A DNA stretch of 64,000 nucleotides, taken from Cloacibacterium sp047601505 (GTDB lineage Bacteria > Bacteroidota > Bacteroidia > Flavobacteriales > Weeksellaceae). The translations under genes and the position numbers were made by a program. The stretch covers positions 1 through 64,000 of the forward strand of contig NZ_JASGJD010000001.1 in assembly GCF_047601505.1 (NCBI RefSeq), written 5' to 3'. How positions within the stretch are numbered: position 1 is the stretch's first letter; each line of letters opens with the position of its first letter. Of the stretch, positions 36,105 to 43,888 are shown piece after piece. A model generated the notes under the pieces. It did no database searches. It had not been told where the DNA came from and saw only the letters and a list, made by a program, of their open reading frames with translations.

Positions 36105-37391
36105 TTATTTTATCCCAAGAAAACTCAAAACTTCAACAAAATTATCTGGAGTAGATAAAATCTTGTTAGAAGAGTCTACAATATAAAAGGTTGGCGTTGC
36201 ATGAATATTGTAAGTATCAACGTAAGAACTGTACCAACCTTTCAATTCTGTGTCATTAACCCAAGGTAAAAGCTTTACTTTTTCTGTATAAGCTGTTTTA
36301 TCAGAATCTAAAGAAAATCCTACAATTTCGATGTTTTTAGACTTTAATTCAGAATATTTTGTAAGCATCTCGCCTATTTCTTTTTCGCAATGAGGACAAG
36401 TAGATGCCCAGAAAATTAGAATTTTCTTATCTGCTTTCACATCATGTAGAGATTTTGCTTTGGTATTAATAACAGAATTGAATTTAATATTAGGAATTAA
36501 TGATCCAACTGATGTATTGTCATTAGATTTTATAGTTCCTGCTAATCTATCATTAATTGTACATTTTAAAGCTTTGGCTTCGGTAAGATATTTATCTTTT
36601 AAATCTTTAATGCCATATACATTAAAAATATCTATTAATTCTGACAAGATAATTTGTCCTCTTGGAGTTTCAAGATTTACCGTATTAATTAACTTATCAG
36701 TTTCTTCACCTATTGAAGCTTTATTAGAATTACTTAAAAAACTTATTAAAATAGGCCTAAGCAAAGATGATGTTTCGAGATAATACCCCGATGAATTTAG
36801 AAAACTAATAATTTCTTGATTAGTTGGCGTTTTTGCACCAGCAGATTCAGATAAATATTTTTTATAATTTTCTGTATAATAATCTATGAACGGATGCTGT
36901 TCTTTAGTATATTGAATTGAAGAATTTAGATTGTTAATTTCTTCATTTAAAGCTTTACCAAAAGGGGAGTTACTTTTATAAAAAGTTACAATTTGATACA
37001 AAGCAGGAAGAATTTGTTCTTTCTTTTTTTGCTGGTCTTGTAATCCGTAGAAAATTTTATTAGCATCATCTAGATAATCTACAGTACCTACTTTTCCATT
37101 TTTAACATCAAAAGTTAGATTCACATCACTATTTTCTGTGATAAAAGATATTGAAGAATTAGTCTCTGGAAAATGTACTTTTAAAAGACCTTCATATTTT
37201 TCTTTAACATTAAAAATCCAAGAATTATTTTTCTTAACACCTTTATCAATAATTATATCTTTGGAACCGTTTAATTTATACAGATATGCTTCATTTGCAA
37301 TAAAATCATTAGAAGCCTTAATAGAAACTGAAAACTGAGCACTGCATAAATTTATAATACACAATGTAATGATAGCTAAAATATTTTTCAT
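36105..37391 (-). CDS. TlpA-like secreted thiol-disulphide oxidoreductase
   Basis: A 428-residue protein from the ATG at 37391 (a GTG 24 bp upstream lies inside a terminator and is unlikely). Signal peptide about 1-18 (CIINLCSAQ). An N-terminal beta-rich domain (about 20-120), probably DUF4369-like, and a helical middle precede a thioredoxin fold with the active site CPHC (332-335, in FWASTCPHCEKEI) and the cis-proline in HATPTFYIVD. It is likely a periplasmic reductase or isomerase. A TATCTTTG box (37397-37404) sits 5 bp before the ATG, giving a very short leader. Confidence 0.85.
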   Translation of the reverse strand: MKNILAIITLCIINLCSAQFSVSIKASNDFIANEAYLYKLNGSKDIIIDKGVKKNNSWIFNVKEKYEGLLKVHFPETNSSISFITENSDVNLTFDVKNGKVGTVDYLDDANKIFYGLQDQQKKKEQILPALYQIVTFYKSNSPFGKALNEEINNLNSSIQYTKEQHPFIDYYTENYKKYLSESAGAKTPTNQEIISFLNSSGYYLETSSLLRPILISFLSNSNKASIGEETDKLINTVNLETPRGQIILSELIDIFNVYGIKDLKDKYLTEAKALKCTINDRLAGTIKSNDNTSVGSLIPNIKFNSVINTKAKSLHDVKADKKILIFWASTCPHCEKEIGEMLTKYSELKSKNIEIVGFSLDSDKTAYTEKVKLLPWVNDTELKGWYSSYVDTYNIHATPTFYIVDSSNKILSTPDNFVEVLSFLGIK

Positions 37392-37396
37392 AGTAT

Positions 37397-37404
37397 CAAA
37401 GATA
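37397..37404 (-). promoter_or_regulatory. Promoter -7 element of the TlpA-like gene, overlapping a terminator
   Basis: Minus-strand TATCTTTG begins in the T run of the preceding terminator. It leaves only about 5 bp before the ATG, so the mRNA is leaderless or nearly so. No TTTG box stands at the expected distance because the terminator stem occupies it. Confidence 0.45.
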
Positions 37405-37406
37405 AA

Positions 37407-37432
37407 AAAACTCACAATTTCTTGTGAGTTTT
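37407..37432 (-). terminator. Terminator downstream of the PID-CTERM-like gene
   Basis: Minus-strand inverted repeat AAAACTCACAA / TTGTGAGTTTT with a short GAAA-type loop and a T run, 7 bp past the stop codon of the small gene at 37439. Confidence 0.85.
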
Positions 37433-37438
37433 TTATTA

Positions 37439-37660
37439 TTAATTTTTAATTGTCTTAAAAGTTTTTTTGTATTTGTAATATATTATAGCAACTGCAAATA
37501 TTGCTAAATAGACAATATATCCGTCAATTGGATTTTCTGGCGTTGCTACACCCCCAATATCCCCCCCTCCTTGAGGCGTCGCTGGCGGCGGTGGAACTCT
37601 TTGAGAAAACATTAATATTGTCCCAAGAAGAAAGGTTAAACTTAATAAATATTTTTTCAT
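37439..37660 (-). CDS. Small PID-CTERM-like sorting-signal protein
   Basis: A 73-residue protein from the ATG at 37660 (an in-frame ATG four codons upstream is also possible). It has a signal peptide ending MFSQ, a short Pro/Gly-rich middle (RVPPPPATPQGGGDIGG), the motif ENPIDGY, one membrane helix and a basic tail (YYKYKKTFKTIKN). Signature, helix and basic tail are the layout of exosortase-type sorting signals, and PIDG resembles the PID-CTERM tag of Flavobacteriia. There is almost no mature domain besides the tag. It lies 23 bp downstream of a T9SS cargo gene and ends at a strong terminator. No exosortase is in the window. Confidence 0.65.
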   Translation of the reverse strand: MKKYLLSLTFLLGTILMFSQRVPPPPATPQGGGDIGGVATPENPIDGYIVYLAIFAVAIIYYKYKKTFKTIKN

Positions 37661-37683
37661 TGTGTTATTCATGATTCCAAATT

Positions 37684-39714
37684 TTACTTAATTATTTTTT
37701 TGGTTACAATTTCTCCTTCATCAGATTTTACTTTCACAACATAAACACCGTTTACAGAGCTATTAAGTGGTAAAGTATAATCTGTAGATGCAGAAACCTT
37801 CTTAGCTTGACTCAACAACTGGCCTACCGAAGAATAAATTTCAACATCTGCTGATTTCCAATTTTTATTAAATCTTACAACATAACCATTATCTTTTTTA
37901 ACAACAACTGTTTGACCAGATAAAAGTTCATCGGTTCCTAATGTTCCTGTAGGTTGATTATAATATAATCCATAAGTATAATTTGTATTAACAACTGGTA
38001 TGGATGAACCACTAGTTAATTTTGTAAGCACTCCTCCATTTCCAAAATAAAAAGAAACACCATTAGATAAATTTTTTCCTTCGTCCACTATGTTACCATT
38101 CTCGATTAAGAAAAACTTCATTCGAGAAGCATTGGCATTATTTATAACTAAAGGAATCTCTTTTCCTGAAAAACTATTTTCATTAGCTTCATTAATTTGT
38201 AATCCATAGCTGCTATTTGCATCAGCACCTCCTGCCAATTGTTCCTCTCTAGTATAAAAAGAAGTATTATCTGATATAGCTTGCATTCTAGCATTTTCGG
38301 GCGAATAACCCGTTGTTGCATCAGAATTCACAACATAAAATGTTCTTCCTAATTCTACATTATTTTCATCAAGCAATATTACAGCCAACTGTTTTGTAAC
38401 GCTAGCGGCTGCCGTTCTAGCTGCTGTAACATTATATGGAGTACTAGAGTTTCTTGCGGTCTGGGCAAATCTTCTAGTTTTATTAAATTTTAAAGCTTGC
38501 GAATTGGCATCATTAAGCTTTATTATAAACTCTTGCATTGGCCTTATTACAAGCAAATCTGCTCCAGAAGAACCAGTAATATTGCCTCCCTGTTGAGACG
38601 CATTAAGCATTATCGCTCCAACAGGATTGCCCGAACCATCAAACGTAATTCTTGTACCTTGAGTAGAACTGTAGTTAGTCCCAGAAACACTATTTAACAA
38701 ACCTGAATCATAAAAATATATCCCATTGATATTGCTAATATAATTCTCATCATCATCATTTACCACAGTTGTTCCTTTTTTAATCATTGATAAATCAATA
38801 TTTGTTAAAAAAGGATTCCCTTGTTGATAAACATTTAAACTATAATCCCCTGTCCATTTACTTGTAACAAAAGGATCATCTAAATACGAATTATAAAATT
38901 CTCCATAGACATTTTTATTCTTTCCTAGCGCTCCAAAAACATTTGTAGAAAGAGCCCCGGATAAACCAACTTGAGTATCACTACCAGTATCTGAGACAGG
39001 AACTCCTGAAAAAAATTTTTTAGTAGTATTAACATCGGTAAGTGCTGCTGAAATACTTGTTCCTGACGCCAACGTACCGTTATTATCAGCTAAAACAGTA
39101 GGATCCCAAGCTACAGTTCCATTATCATTTAACCTTGAAAGAATATAATAATCTGTAGGCTTTCCAACAGATGTTGATGAATTTGCCGTCGTTAATTGAT
39201 CAAATGCAGCAGTGCTGTTATTCCATTTAAAAACAGACCTTTTATTCCAACGCCCAATAGTTGTAAGTGCAGAATTTGTATAATTAATATGAGGCAGTGT
39301 AAGCCACAAATCCATAATGGAATAATTATAAAAAGGTAAAGCAACTTGCTGTCTGGCGGTACTACCATGAATACCATCTACATATTCTTTTTGAACTTTA
39401 CCAGTAATATTTGCTTGTGGAATGCCACTTATATACAATTGTCCATAAATCCCAGAAGAAATAGCTCCCTGATGAAGTAATCTGAAACTAGAATTAGTAT
39501 CTGTTTCAAATAAATCGGTGGAATTACCAACCACCATCACATCACCAATAACATTAAGTTTAGCAGTGCCTGTAAGCTTAACTCCACCGCCACTATAAAC
39601 CAAAGCGTTATCTTGAACCGTTACTAGAGCGTTATTACCAACGTAAGTAAGAACTTGTGCATCTATACAGAAAAATGCCCCTAGTAGTGTAAGAGTCAGT
39701 AAATTTTTTTTCAT
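37684..39714 (-). CDS. Large secreted protein with T9SS type A sorting domain
   Basis: A 676-residue protein with a signal peptide (about 1-19, ending CIDAQ). The first 100 residues (VGNNALVTVQDNALVYSGGGVKLTGTAKLNVIGD in part) resemble the repetitive N-termini of flavobacterial surface proteins. The middle is Ser/Thr/Asn-rich without a recognised enzyme. The C-terminal approximately 75 residues end in YTLPLNSSVNGVYVVKVKSDEG and VTKKIIK, a type A sorting domain that targets it through SprA. It is first in an operon with the PID-CTERM-like protein and has a near-perfect promoter upstream. Probably an adhesin or structural surface protein; function not known. Confidence 0.8.
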   Translation of the reverse strand: MKKNLLTLTLLGAFFCIDAQVLTYVGNNALVTVQDNALVYSGGGVKLTGTAKLNVIGDVMVVGNSTDLFETDTNSSFRLLHQGAISSGIYGQLYISGIPQANITGKVQKEYVDGIHGSTARQQVALPFYNYSIMDLWLTLPHINYTNSALTTIGRWNKRSVFKWNNSTAAFDQLTTANSSTSVGKPTDYYILSRLNDNGTVAWDPTVLADNNGTLASGTSISAALTDVNTTKKFFSGVPVSDTGSDTQVGLSGALSTNVFGALGKNKNVYGEFYNSYLDDPFVTSKWTGDYSLNVYQQGNPFLTNIDLSMIKKGTTVVNDDDENYISNINGIYFYDSGLLNSVSGTNYSSTQGTRITFDGSGNPVGAIMLNASQQGGNITGSSGADLLVIRPMQEFIIKLNDANSQALKFNKTRRFAQTARNSSTPYNVTAARTAAASVTKQLAVILLDENNVELGRTFYVVNSDATTGYSPENARMQAISDNTSFYTREEQLAGGADANSSYGLQINEANENSFSGKEIPLVINNANASRMKFFLIENGNIVDEGKNLSNGVSFYFGNGGVLTKLTSGSSIPVVNTNYTYGLYYNQPTGTLGTDELLSGQTVVVKKDNGYVVRFNKNWKSADVEIYSSVGQLLSQAKKVSASTDYTLPLNSSVNGVYVVKVKSDEGEIVTKKIIK

Positions 39715-39756
39715 TTGTTTGTGTTTTTTAAGAAGTTAAACTTCTCTCTGAATCCA

Positions 39757-39787
39757 CAAATTTATAAAAATAAACGGAATTCCCAAA
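39757..39787 (-). promoter_or_regulatory. Promoter of the T9SS cargo/PID-CTERM operon
   Basis: Minus-strand TTTG (39784-39787), 19 bases, then TAAATTTG (39757-39764): a perfect consensus promoter about 43 bp before the ATG. Confidence 0.8.
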
Positions 39788-39798
39788 TTTTTTTTTAA

Positions 39799-40989
39799 TT
39801 ATATGATATTTTTAACATCTTTTTCGTCTACAAGTAAAGATTCTCCAATTGCATCAATATCAAACATATAGCTTTCTAAGACTTTTTCAGTAGTTCCTCT
39901 TAGTCCTCTTGCGCCTAATCCTTTGTCAATTGTATAATCTACTATCTTTTCTAGTGCTGTTTCTGTAAAATCTAACTTTACATTATCTAGTCTAAATAAT
40001 TCTATATATTGATTAATAATTGAATTTTTTGGCTCTCTCAAAATCCTAAGCATGGTATCTTTAGTCAATTTATTAAGATAAGTTACAATCGGAAATCTCC
40101 CTAAAAGTTCTGGTATCAATCCAAAACTTCTCAAATCTGAAGAATTCAATTTTTCTAAAACATCCTCTTCTTCATCTGTTTTATTAATTTTTTCCGAACT
40201 AAAACCAATGGCTTGTTTATTGAGTCTTCTTTCAATAATCTCTTTAATCCCATCAAAAGCACCTCCTGCAATAAACAAAATATTTTGCGTATTTACCTGA
40301 ATATATTTTTGGTCTGGATGTTTCCTACCACCTTGTGGCGGTACATTTACAATACTTCCTTCTAGCAATTTGAGCAAACCTTGTTGTACACCTTCACCAG
40401 AAACATCTCTTGTAATACTCGGATTATCAGATTTTCTTGCGATTTTATCAATTTCATCAATAAAAACAATTCCTTTTTCTGCTTTTTCTACATCATAATC
40501 TGCAACCATCAATAATCTCGAAAGAATACTTTCCACATCTTCTCCTACATATCCAGCTTCCGTAAGAATGGTAGCATCTACAATACAAAACGGAACATTA
40601 AGTTGCTTAGCAATCGTTTTAGCGAGTAAAGTTTTACCAGTACCCGTTTCGCCAACCATAATGATGTTAGATTTTTCTATTTCTACAGATTTATTTTCAT
40701 CTTCATTGTGAAGAAGCCTTTTGTAATGGTTGTAAACTGCTATAGAAAGTTGTTTTTTTGCTTTATCTTGTCCAATTACATATTCGTCTAGAAAAGATTT
40801 TATTTCTCTAGGTTTTTTTAATTCGTCAATAGATTTTGCAGGAGCAAAAGATGTAGCCCCAACACTCTCTTTAACTATAGAATGTGCTTGTTCTACACAG
40901 TTTTCGCAGATGTAACCATCTTTACCAGAGATTAATATTTCTACTTCACTTTTCTTTCTACCACAAAATGAACATTGATTTGGATTCAT
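39799..40989 (-). CDS. clpX: ATP-dependent Clp protease ATP-binding subunit ClpX
   Basis: A 396-residue AAA+ unfoldase that feeds ClpP. The N-terminal zinc domain has C6, C9, C28 and C31. Walker A is GETGTGKT (113-120) and Walker B is VFIDEIDKI. GRKHPDQKYIQV marks the pore region and the IGF loop (KQAIGFSSE) binds ClpP. Sensor 2 is GLGARGLRG. Length is normal for Bacteroidota. clpP is not adjacent here. Reading runs from a region after the HIT-gene terminator, so a local promoter is likely, though I cannot place it. Confidence 0.97.
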   Translation of the reverse strand: MNPNQCSFCGRKKSEVEILISGKDGYICENCVEQAHSIVKESVGATSFAPAKSIDELKKPREIKSFLDEYVIGQDKAKKQLSIAVYNHYKRLLHNEDENKSVEIEKSNIIMVGETGTGKTLLAKTIAKQLNVPFCIVDATILTEAGYVGEDVESILSRLLMVADYDVEKAEKGIVFIDEIDKIARKSDNPSITRDVSGEGVQQGLLKLLEGSIVNVPPQGGRKHPDQKYIQVNTQNILFIAGGAFDGIKEIIERRLNKQAIGFSSEKINKTDEEEDVLEKLNSSDLRSFGLIPELLGRFPIVTYLNKLTKDTMLRILREPKNSIINQYIELFRLDNVKLDFTETALEKIVDYTIDKGLGARGLRGTTEKVLESYMFDIDAIGESLLVDEKDVKNII

Positions 40990-41008
40990 TATTTTCTTTA
41001 ATTTTAAA

Positions 41009-41041
41009 AAAACTCAAATTCCTAATTGAAATTTGAGTTTT
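41009..41041 (-). terminator. Terminator of the HIT gene
   Basis: Minus-strand inverted repeat AAAACTCAAATT / AATTTGAGTTTT followed by a T run, 7 bp past the HIT stop codon and upstream of clpX. Confidence 0.85.
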
Positions 41042-41047
41042 AGATTT

Positions 41048-41437
41048 TTATTGATTTACAATTTTATCTTGTATTTCTTTGTATTGTTCTGGGCTGAGTT
41101 TCAATCTTTCATTTCCGAAATTCAAATCTTTCATACTGTTCATGGGAACCAAATGAATGTGAGCATGTGGAACTTCTATACCAACCACCGCAATTCCTAC
41201 TCTAAGACAAGGGATGGCAGATCCTACTTTTTTGGCAACTTGCTGCGCAAACGCCCAAAGATTTTTGAATTCTTCGGATTCTAAATCAAAAATTAAATCA
41301 ATTTCTTTTTTGGGAATTACCAAAGTATGACCTTCTACCAAAGGCATAGCATCTAAAAAAGCCAGATGTTTTTCGTCTTCAGCAATTTTATAACTTGGAA
41401 TTTCTCCGTTTACTATTTTTGTGAAAATTGAACTCAT
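41048..41437 (-). CDS. HIT family nucleotide hydrolase (HinT-like)
   Basis: A 129-residue cytoplasmic protein with the histidine triad VPHAHIHLVPM (about 88-98) whose histidines hydrolyse adenosine phosphoramidates in HinT-type enzymes. The start SIFTKIVNGEIPSYKIAEDEKHLAFLDAMPLVEGHTLVIPKK is split into usual family blocks (IVNGEIPSYKIAED; GHTLVIPK). Length normal. It is transcribed after greA with 24 bp between, so the two may form an operon. Confidence 0.93.
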   Translation of the reverse strand: MSSIFTKIVNGEIPSYKIAEDEKHLAFLDAMPLVEGHTLVIPKKEIDLIFDLESEEFKNLWAFAQQVAKKVGSAIPCLRVGIAVVGIEVPHAHIHLVPMNSMKDLNFGNERLKLSPEQYKEIQDKIVNQ

Positions 41438-41461
41438 AATTTTGTACTTTAGATTACAAAT

Positions 41462-41941
41462 TTAAAGCGATATTTCTAAAACTTCAAAAGAAAGTTTATT
41501 GCCATTAGGCAAAGAAATATCTGCAGTTTCGCCAACAGCTTTTCCTAATAAACCCTTTGCAATAGGAGTATTTACAGAAATTTTACCTGTTTTAATATCA
41601 GATTCATTATCAGGAACCAGAGTAAATTTTTGCTCTTGATTTGTTGCATTATTTTTAAGACGAACAGTACACAAGATTGACACTTTAGAAGTATCTAACT
41701 GGCTTTCGTCAATCACTTTAGAATTGGCAATAACATCTTTTATTTTTGATATTTTCATTTCTAAAAGACCTTGTGCTTCTTTTGCAGCATCATACTCTGC
41801 GTTTTCCGAAAGATCTCCTTTATCTCTAGCTTCTGCTATTTGCTGTGTAATTTTTGGCCTTTCAATACTTTCCAATTGCTCCAGCTCAGTTTTCATTTTT
41901 TCTAAGCCTTCTTTGGTTACATAATTCATAACTTTGCTCAT
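41462..41941 (-). CDS. greA: Transcription elongation factor GreA
   Basis: From the ATG at 41941 (MSKVMNYVTKEGL) the protein has 159 residues, the usual GreA size; a further ATG at 42001 would add 20 atypical residues and lies in the leader. The N-terminal coiled coil (about 5-78, with ARDKGDLSENAEYDAAKEAQG at the tip, residues D and E acting at the RNA polymerase secondary channel) and the C-terminal FKBP-like domain (NTPIAKGLLGKAVGETADISLPNG) are present. It rescues stalled polymerase by stimulating RNA cleavage. Its leader holds a possible attenuator hairpin. Confidence 0.95.
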   Translation of the reverse strand: MSKVMNYVTKEGLEKMKTELEQLESIERPKITQQIAEARDKGDLSENAEYDAAKEAQGLLEMKISKIKDVIANSKVIDESQLDTSKVSILCTVRLKNNATNQEQKFTLVPDNESDIKTGKISVNTPIAKGLLGKAVGETADISLPNGNKLSFEVLEISL

Positions 41942-41961
41942 ATCTCGTATATTTAGCGTTA

Positions 41962-41996
41962 GTATAAAAAAATAATCCGACCTTTGCCGGACAATA
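41962..41996 (-). promoter_or_regulatory. Possible attenuator hairpin in the greA leader
   Basis: Just after the predicted start of transcription, minus-strand TCCG and CGGA pair around an 8-base loop, with outer A-T and G-U pairs, and are followed by about eight T. This has the shape of a weak intrinsic terminator placed before the greA start codon. Confidence 0.4.
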
Positions 41997-42016
41997 TTCA
42001 TAAAAAATTCGATTTA

Positions 42017-42049
42017 CAAAGATATGATTTATTTTGATATGAAAGCAAA
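42017..42049 (-). promoter_or_regulatory. greA promoter
   Basis: Minus-strand TTTG (42046-42049), 21 bases, then TATCTTTG (42017-42024). It overlaps the start of the divergent lipoprotein gene. Confidence 0.65.
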
Positions 42050-42494
42050 AATTCTCAAAACGCTAATTCCAATTTTACTGATTTTCAGTATATTAAAAAT
42101 TTTAAATTCTTGTGGAAACAGAGAAGAAACAACAAGCTGCTTCCCAAACCAATTAATTTCCGTTCAAATCAACATAAGTCTTCCTGCATACTATCAATTA
42201 CAAAATGTTGGTGGTTGGGTTTATATCTCAGAACAACAATCTGGAACGCGAGGACTTATCATCTACAGAGCTTCTGCAACTAGTTTTAAAATCTACGACC
42301 GTAATGCGCCTCATATTTGCCCAGACACCAATACAACTTTGGAAGTAGAAGGCGGAACTTTGGTAATTTGTAAAAAAGACAATGCAAAATGGTTTTTAAT
42401 GAGTGGAGCTCCTGCAGAAGTAAGTCCTTATGCACTAAAGCAATATTACTACAGTTTCAATTCTTCTTCTAACATTTTAAATATTTATAATTAA
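42039..42494 (+). CDS. Rieske-like lipoprotein with degenerate metal site
   Basis: From ATG 42039 the protein has 151 residues (an ATG at 42024 adds five). It has a lipobox LNSC and a compact beta-rich domain. The block GLIIYRASATSFKIYDRNAPHICP, then NTTLEVEGGTLVICKKDNAKWFLMSGAP (blocks shown separately), follows the spacing of Rieske ferredoxin folds, but the two Cys-His pairs are not intact: one PHICP and one VICKK remain. It may be a fold relative without a cluster. The stop codon overlaps the dtd start (TAATG), so the two are coupled, though a link in function is not obvious. Confidence 0.65.
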   Translation: MKAKILKTLIPILLIFSILKILNSCGNREETTSCFPNQLISVQINISLPAYYQLQNVGGWVYISEQQSGTRGLIIYRASATSFKIYDRNAPHICPDTNTTLEVEGGTLVICKKDNAKWFLMSGAPAEVSPYALKQYYYSFNSSSNILNIYN

Positions 42495-42946
42495 TGAAAA
42501 TAGTTGTACAAAGAGTAAAAGAAGCATGTGTAAAAGTAGAAGGGAAAATTGTAGGAGAAATTTCTGAAGGACTAATGCTCTTAATAGGAGTAGATGAAAC
42601 CGATGAAACAAACGATGCAGATTGGCTCATTAAAAAAATTATTGATTTAAGGATTTTTTCTGACGAAAATGGAAAAATGAATCTTTCGGTAAAAGATATT
42701 TCTGGCGAAATACTTTGCATAAGCCAATTCACATTAATTTCAGATTACAAAAAAGGAAACAGACCTTCCTATATAAAAGCTGCAAAACCAGAAAAAGCAA
42801 TCCCTTTGTTTGAATATTTTAAAGAAGAAATAAAAAAAACATCTGGTCTGAAAATTGAAAGTGGAATTTTCGGTGCCGACATGAAAGTATCTCTTTTGAA
42901 TGATGGACCTGTAACCTTGGTTCTCGACAGTAAAACAAAAGCATAA
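42494..42946 (+). CDS. dtd: D-aminoacyl-tRNA deacylase
   Basis: A 150-residue cytoplasmic enzyme that removes D-amino acids mischarged on tRNA. The two active-site motifs are present: ISQFTL (about 77-82) and the Gly-cis-Pro NDGPVTLVLD (about 136-145). The start MKIVVQRVKEACVKVEGKIVG and the length are typical. Coupled to the upstream lipoprotein gene by a TAATG overlap and followed by a shared terminator with tRNA-His. Confidence 0.96.
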   Translation: MKIVVQRVKEACVKVEGKIVGEISEGLMLLIGVDETDETNDADWLIKKIIDLRIFSDENGKMNLSVKDISGEILCISQFTLISDYKKGNRPSYIKAAKPEKAIPLFEYFKEEIKKTSGLKIESGIFGADMKVSLLNDGPVTLVLDSKTKA

Positions 42947-42977
42947 AAAAAGCATCCGAAATTGGATGCTTTTTTTT
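42945..42977. terminator. Bidirectional terminator between dtd and tRNA-His
   Basis: A 13-bp inverted repeat AAAAAAAGCATCC / GGATGCTTTTTTT that starts in the dtd stop codon and ends 2 bp before the tRNA 3' end. T runs on both strands. Confidence 0.9.
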
Positions 42978-42978
42978 G

Positions 42979-43053
42979 GGTGGATGACCGGGATCGAACC
43001 GGCGACCTTTAGGACCACAATCTAACGCTCTAACCAACTGAGCTACACCCACC
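42979..43053 (-). tRNA. tRNA-His (GTG anticodon)
   Basis: Cloverleaf on the minus strand with the extra G-1 (43053) opposite C73 (42979), the identity element of histidine tRNA. Acceptor GTGGGTG pairs with CATCCAC, the D arm is GCTCAGTTGGTTAGAGC, the anticodon loop TTGTGGT and the T arm CCGG-TTCGATC-CCGG. The anticodon stem closes with an A31-C39 mismatch, as in the tRNA-Met of this window. CCA is not encoded. A TATATTTG box lies just upstream (near 43070-43077). Confidence 0.95.
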
Positions 43054-43093
43054 GTTTTTTTGCGTGTGCAAATATATAACTTTTTTATAGAAA

Positions 43094-43813
43094 TTAAAAA
43101 ATAATTCCATCAAAATTTTTCAAAGCAAGGTATTTTTCCGTTGTAAAACCTTCTGCATATTCCACACCAGAGAGTCTTCCTAAATCCTGAGCTCTGTAGG
43201 TTAAACTATCTAAAAAATCTTTAGTTGCTATTGGAGTCATTGGTTCTGTGGAATTTGGGTCGTAAAACTGAGTTTTATAAGCCAAGCATGCCTCTACTTT
43301 TTTATCTAAAAATTTCGAAATATCAATCACAAAATCAGGTTCAATATTTTTCCATTGAATATAGTGAAAAACTTGCTTTGGCCTCCAAAATTTTTGTTCA
43401 ACACCTTCTAAAGTCGTATTAATTTTAATTAAACCTGAAAGGAAACAAGAATCCGAAACCAATTTTGAAGCTTTAGCATGATCTGGATGCCTATCATCTA
43501 TCGCATTGCAAAGAACAATTTCTGGTTGATATTTTCTAATTACTTTTATGATTTCTAATTGATACTCTTCTGAATTCAACAAAAAACCATCCTTCATTTT
43601 CAAATTTTCTCTGGCAAAAATCCCTAAAATTCTTGACGCTTCTGCTGCTTCTACAGCTCTGGTCTCGTTAGTTCCTCTTGTGCCCAATTCTCCTTGAGTA
43701 AGGTCAACTATTGCTACCTTTTTTCCTTCGGAAATAAGTTTTGCGATGGTACCTCCGCATCCTAATTCTACATCATCAGGATGTGCACCAATTGCTAAAA
43801 TATCTACTTTCAT
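43094..43813 (-). CDS. bshB1: Bacillithiol biosynthesis deacetylase BshB1
   Basis: A 239-residue zinc enzyme from the ATG at 43813 (MKVDILAIGAHPDD; a TTG further upstream is not needed). It deacetylates GlcNAc-malate in bacillithiol synthesis. Zinc ligands and catalytic acid lie in GAHPDDVELGCGG (about 9-21) and the RHPDHAKAS block (about 106-114). YAEGFTTEKYLAL near the end is typical of the BshB1 type. A TTTG-N19-TACATTTG promoter ends only 4 bp before the ATG, so the mRNA is probably leaderless. Confidence 0.93.
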   Translation of the reverse strand: MKVDILAIGAHPDDVELGCGGTIAKLISEGKKVAIVDLTQGELGTRGTNETRAVEAAEASRILGIFARENLKMKDGFLLNSEEYQLEIIKVIRKYQPEIVLCNAIDDRHPDHAKASKLVSDSCFLSGLIKINTTLEGVEQKFWRPKQVFHYIQWKNIEPDFVIDISKFLDKKVEACLAYKTQFYDPNSTEPMTPIATKDFLDSLTYRAQDLGRLSGVEYAEGFTTEKYLALKNFDGIIF

Positions 43814-43817
43814 TTGC

Positions 43818-43848
43818 CAAATGTAAAAATATTTCTGAAACAATCAAA
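43818..43848 (-). promoter_or_regulatory. bshB1 promoter, leaderless arrangement
   Basis: Minus-strand TTTG, 19 bases, then TACATTTG, followed by GCAA and the ATG of bshB1. The expected start of transcription falls at or next to the start codon. Confidence 0.6.
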
Positions 43849-43855
43849 AAACAAA

Positions 43856-43881
43856 AAACTCCTTAATTGCTTAAGGAGTTT
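43856..43881 (-). terminator. Terminator of the TPR protein gene
   Basis: Minus-strand 11-bp perfect stem AAACTCCTTAA / TTAAGGAGTTT with a GCAA (GNRA) tetraloop and a T run, 7 bp past the stop codon. Confidence 0.9.
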
Positions 43882-43888
43882 AAATTTA

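Noticed and set aside
37392..37415. Upstream GTG start for the TlpA-like gene
   Set aside because: It falls inside the terminator stem and before the promoter box; the ATG at 37391 starts a normal signal peptide.
42740..43052. Minus-strand open frames across dtd and tRNA-His
   Set aside because: They read through a tRNA and a terminator and overlap dtd antisense; not genes.
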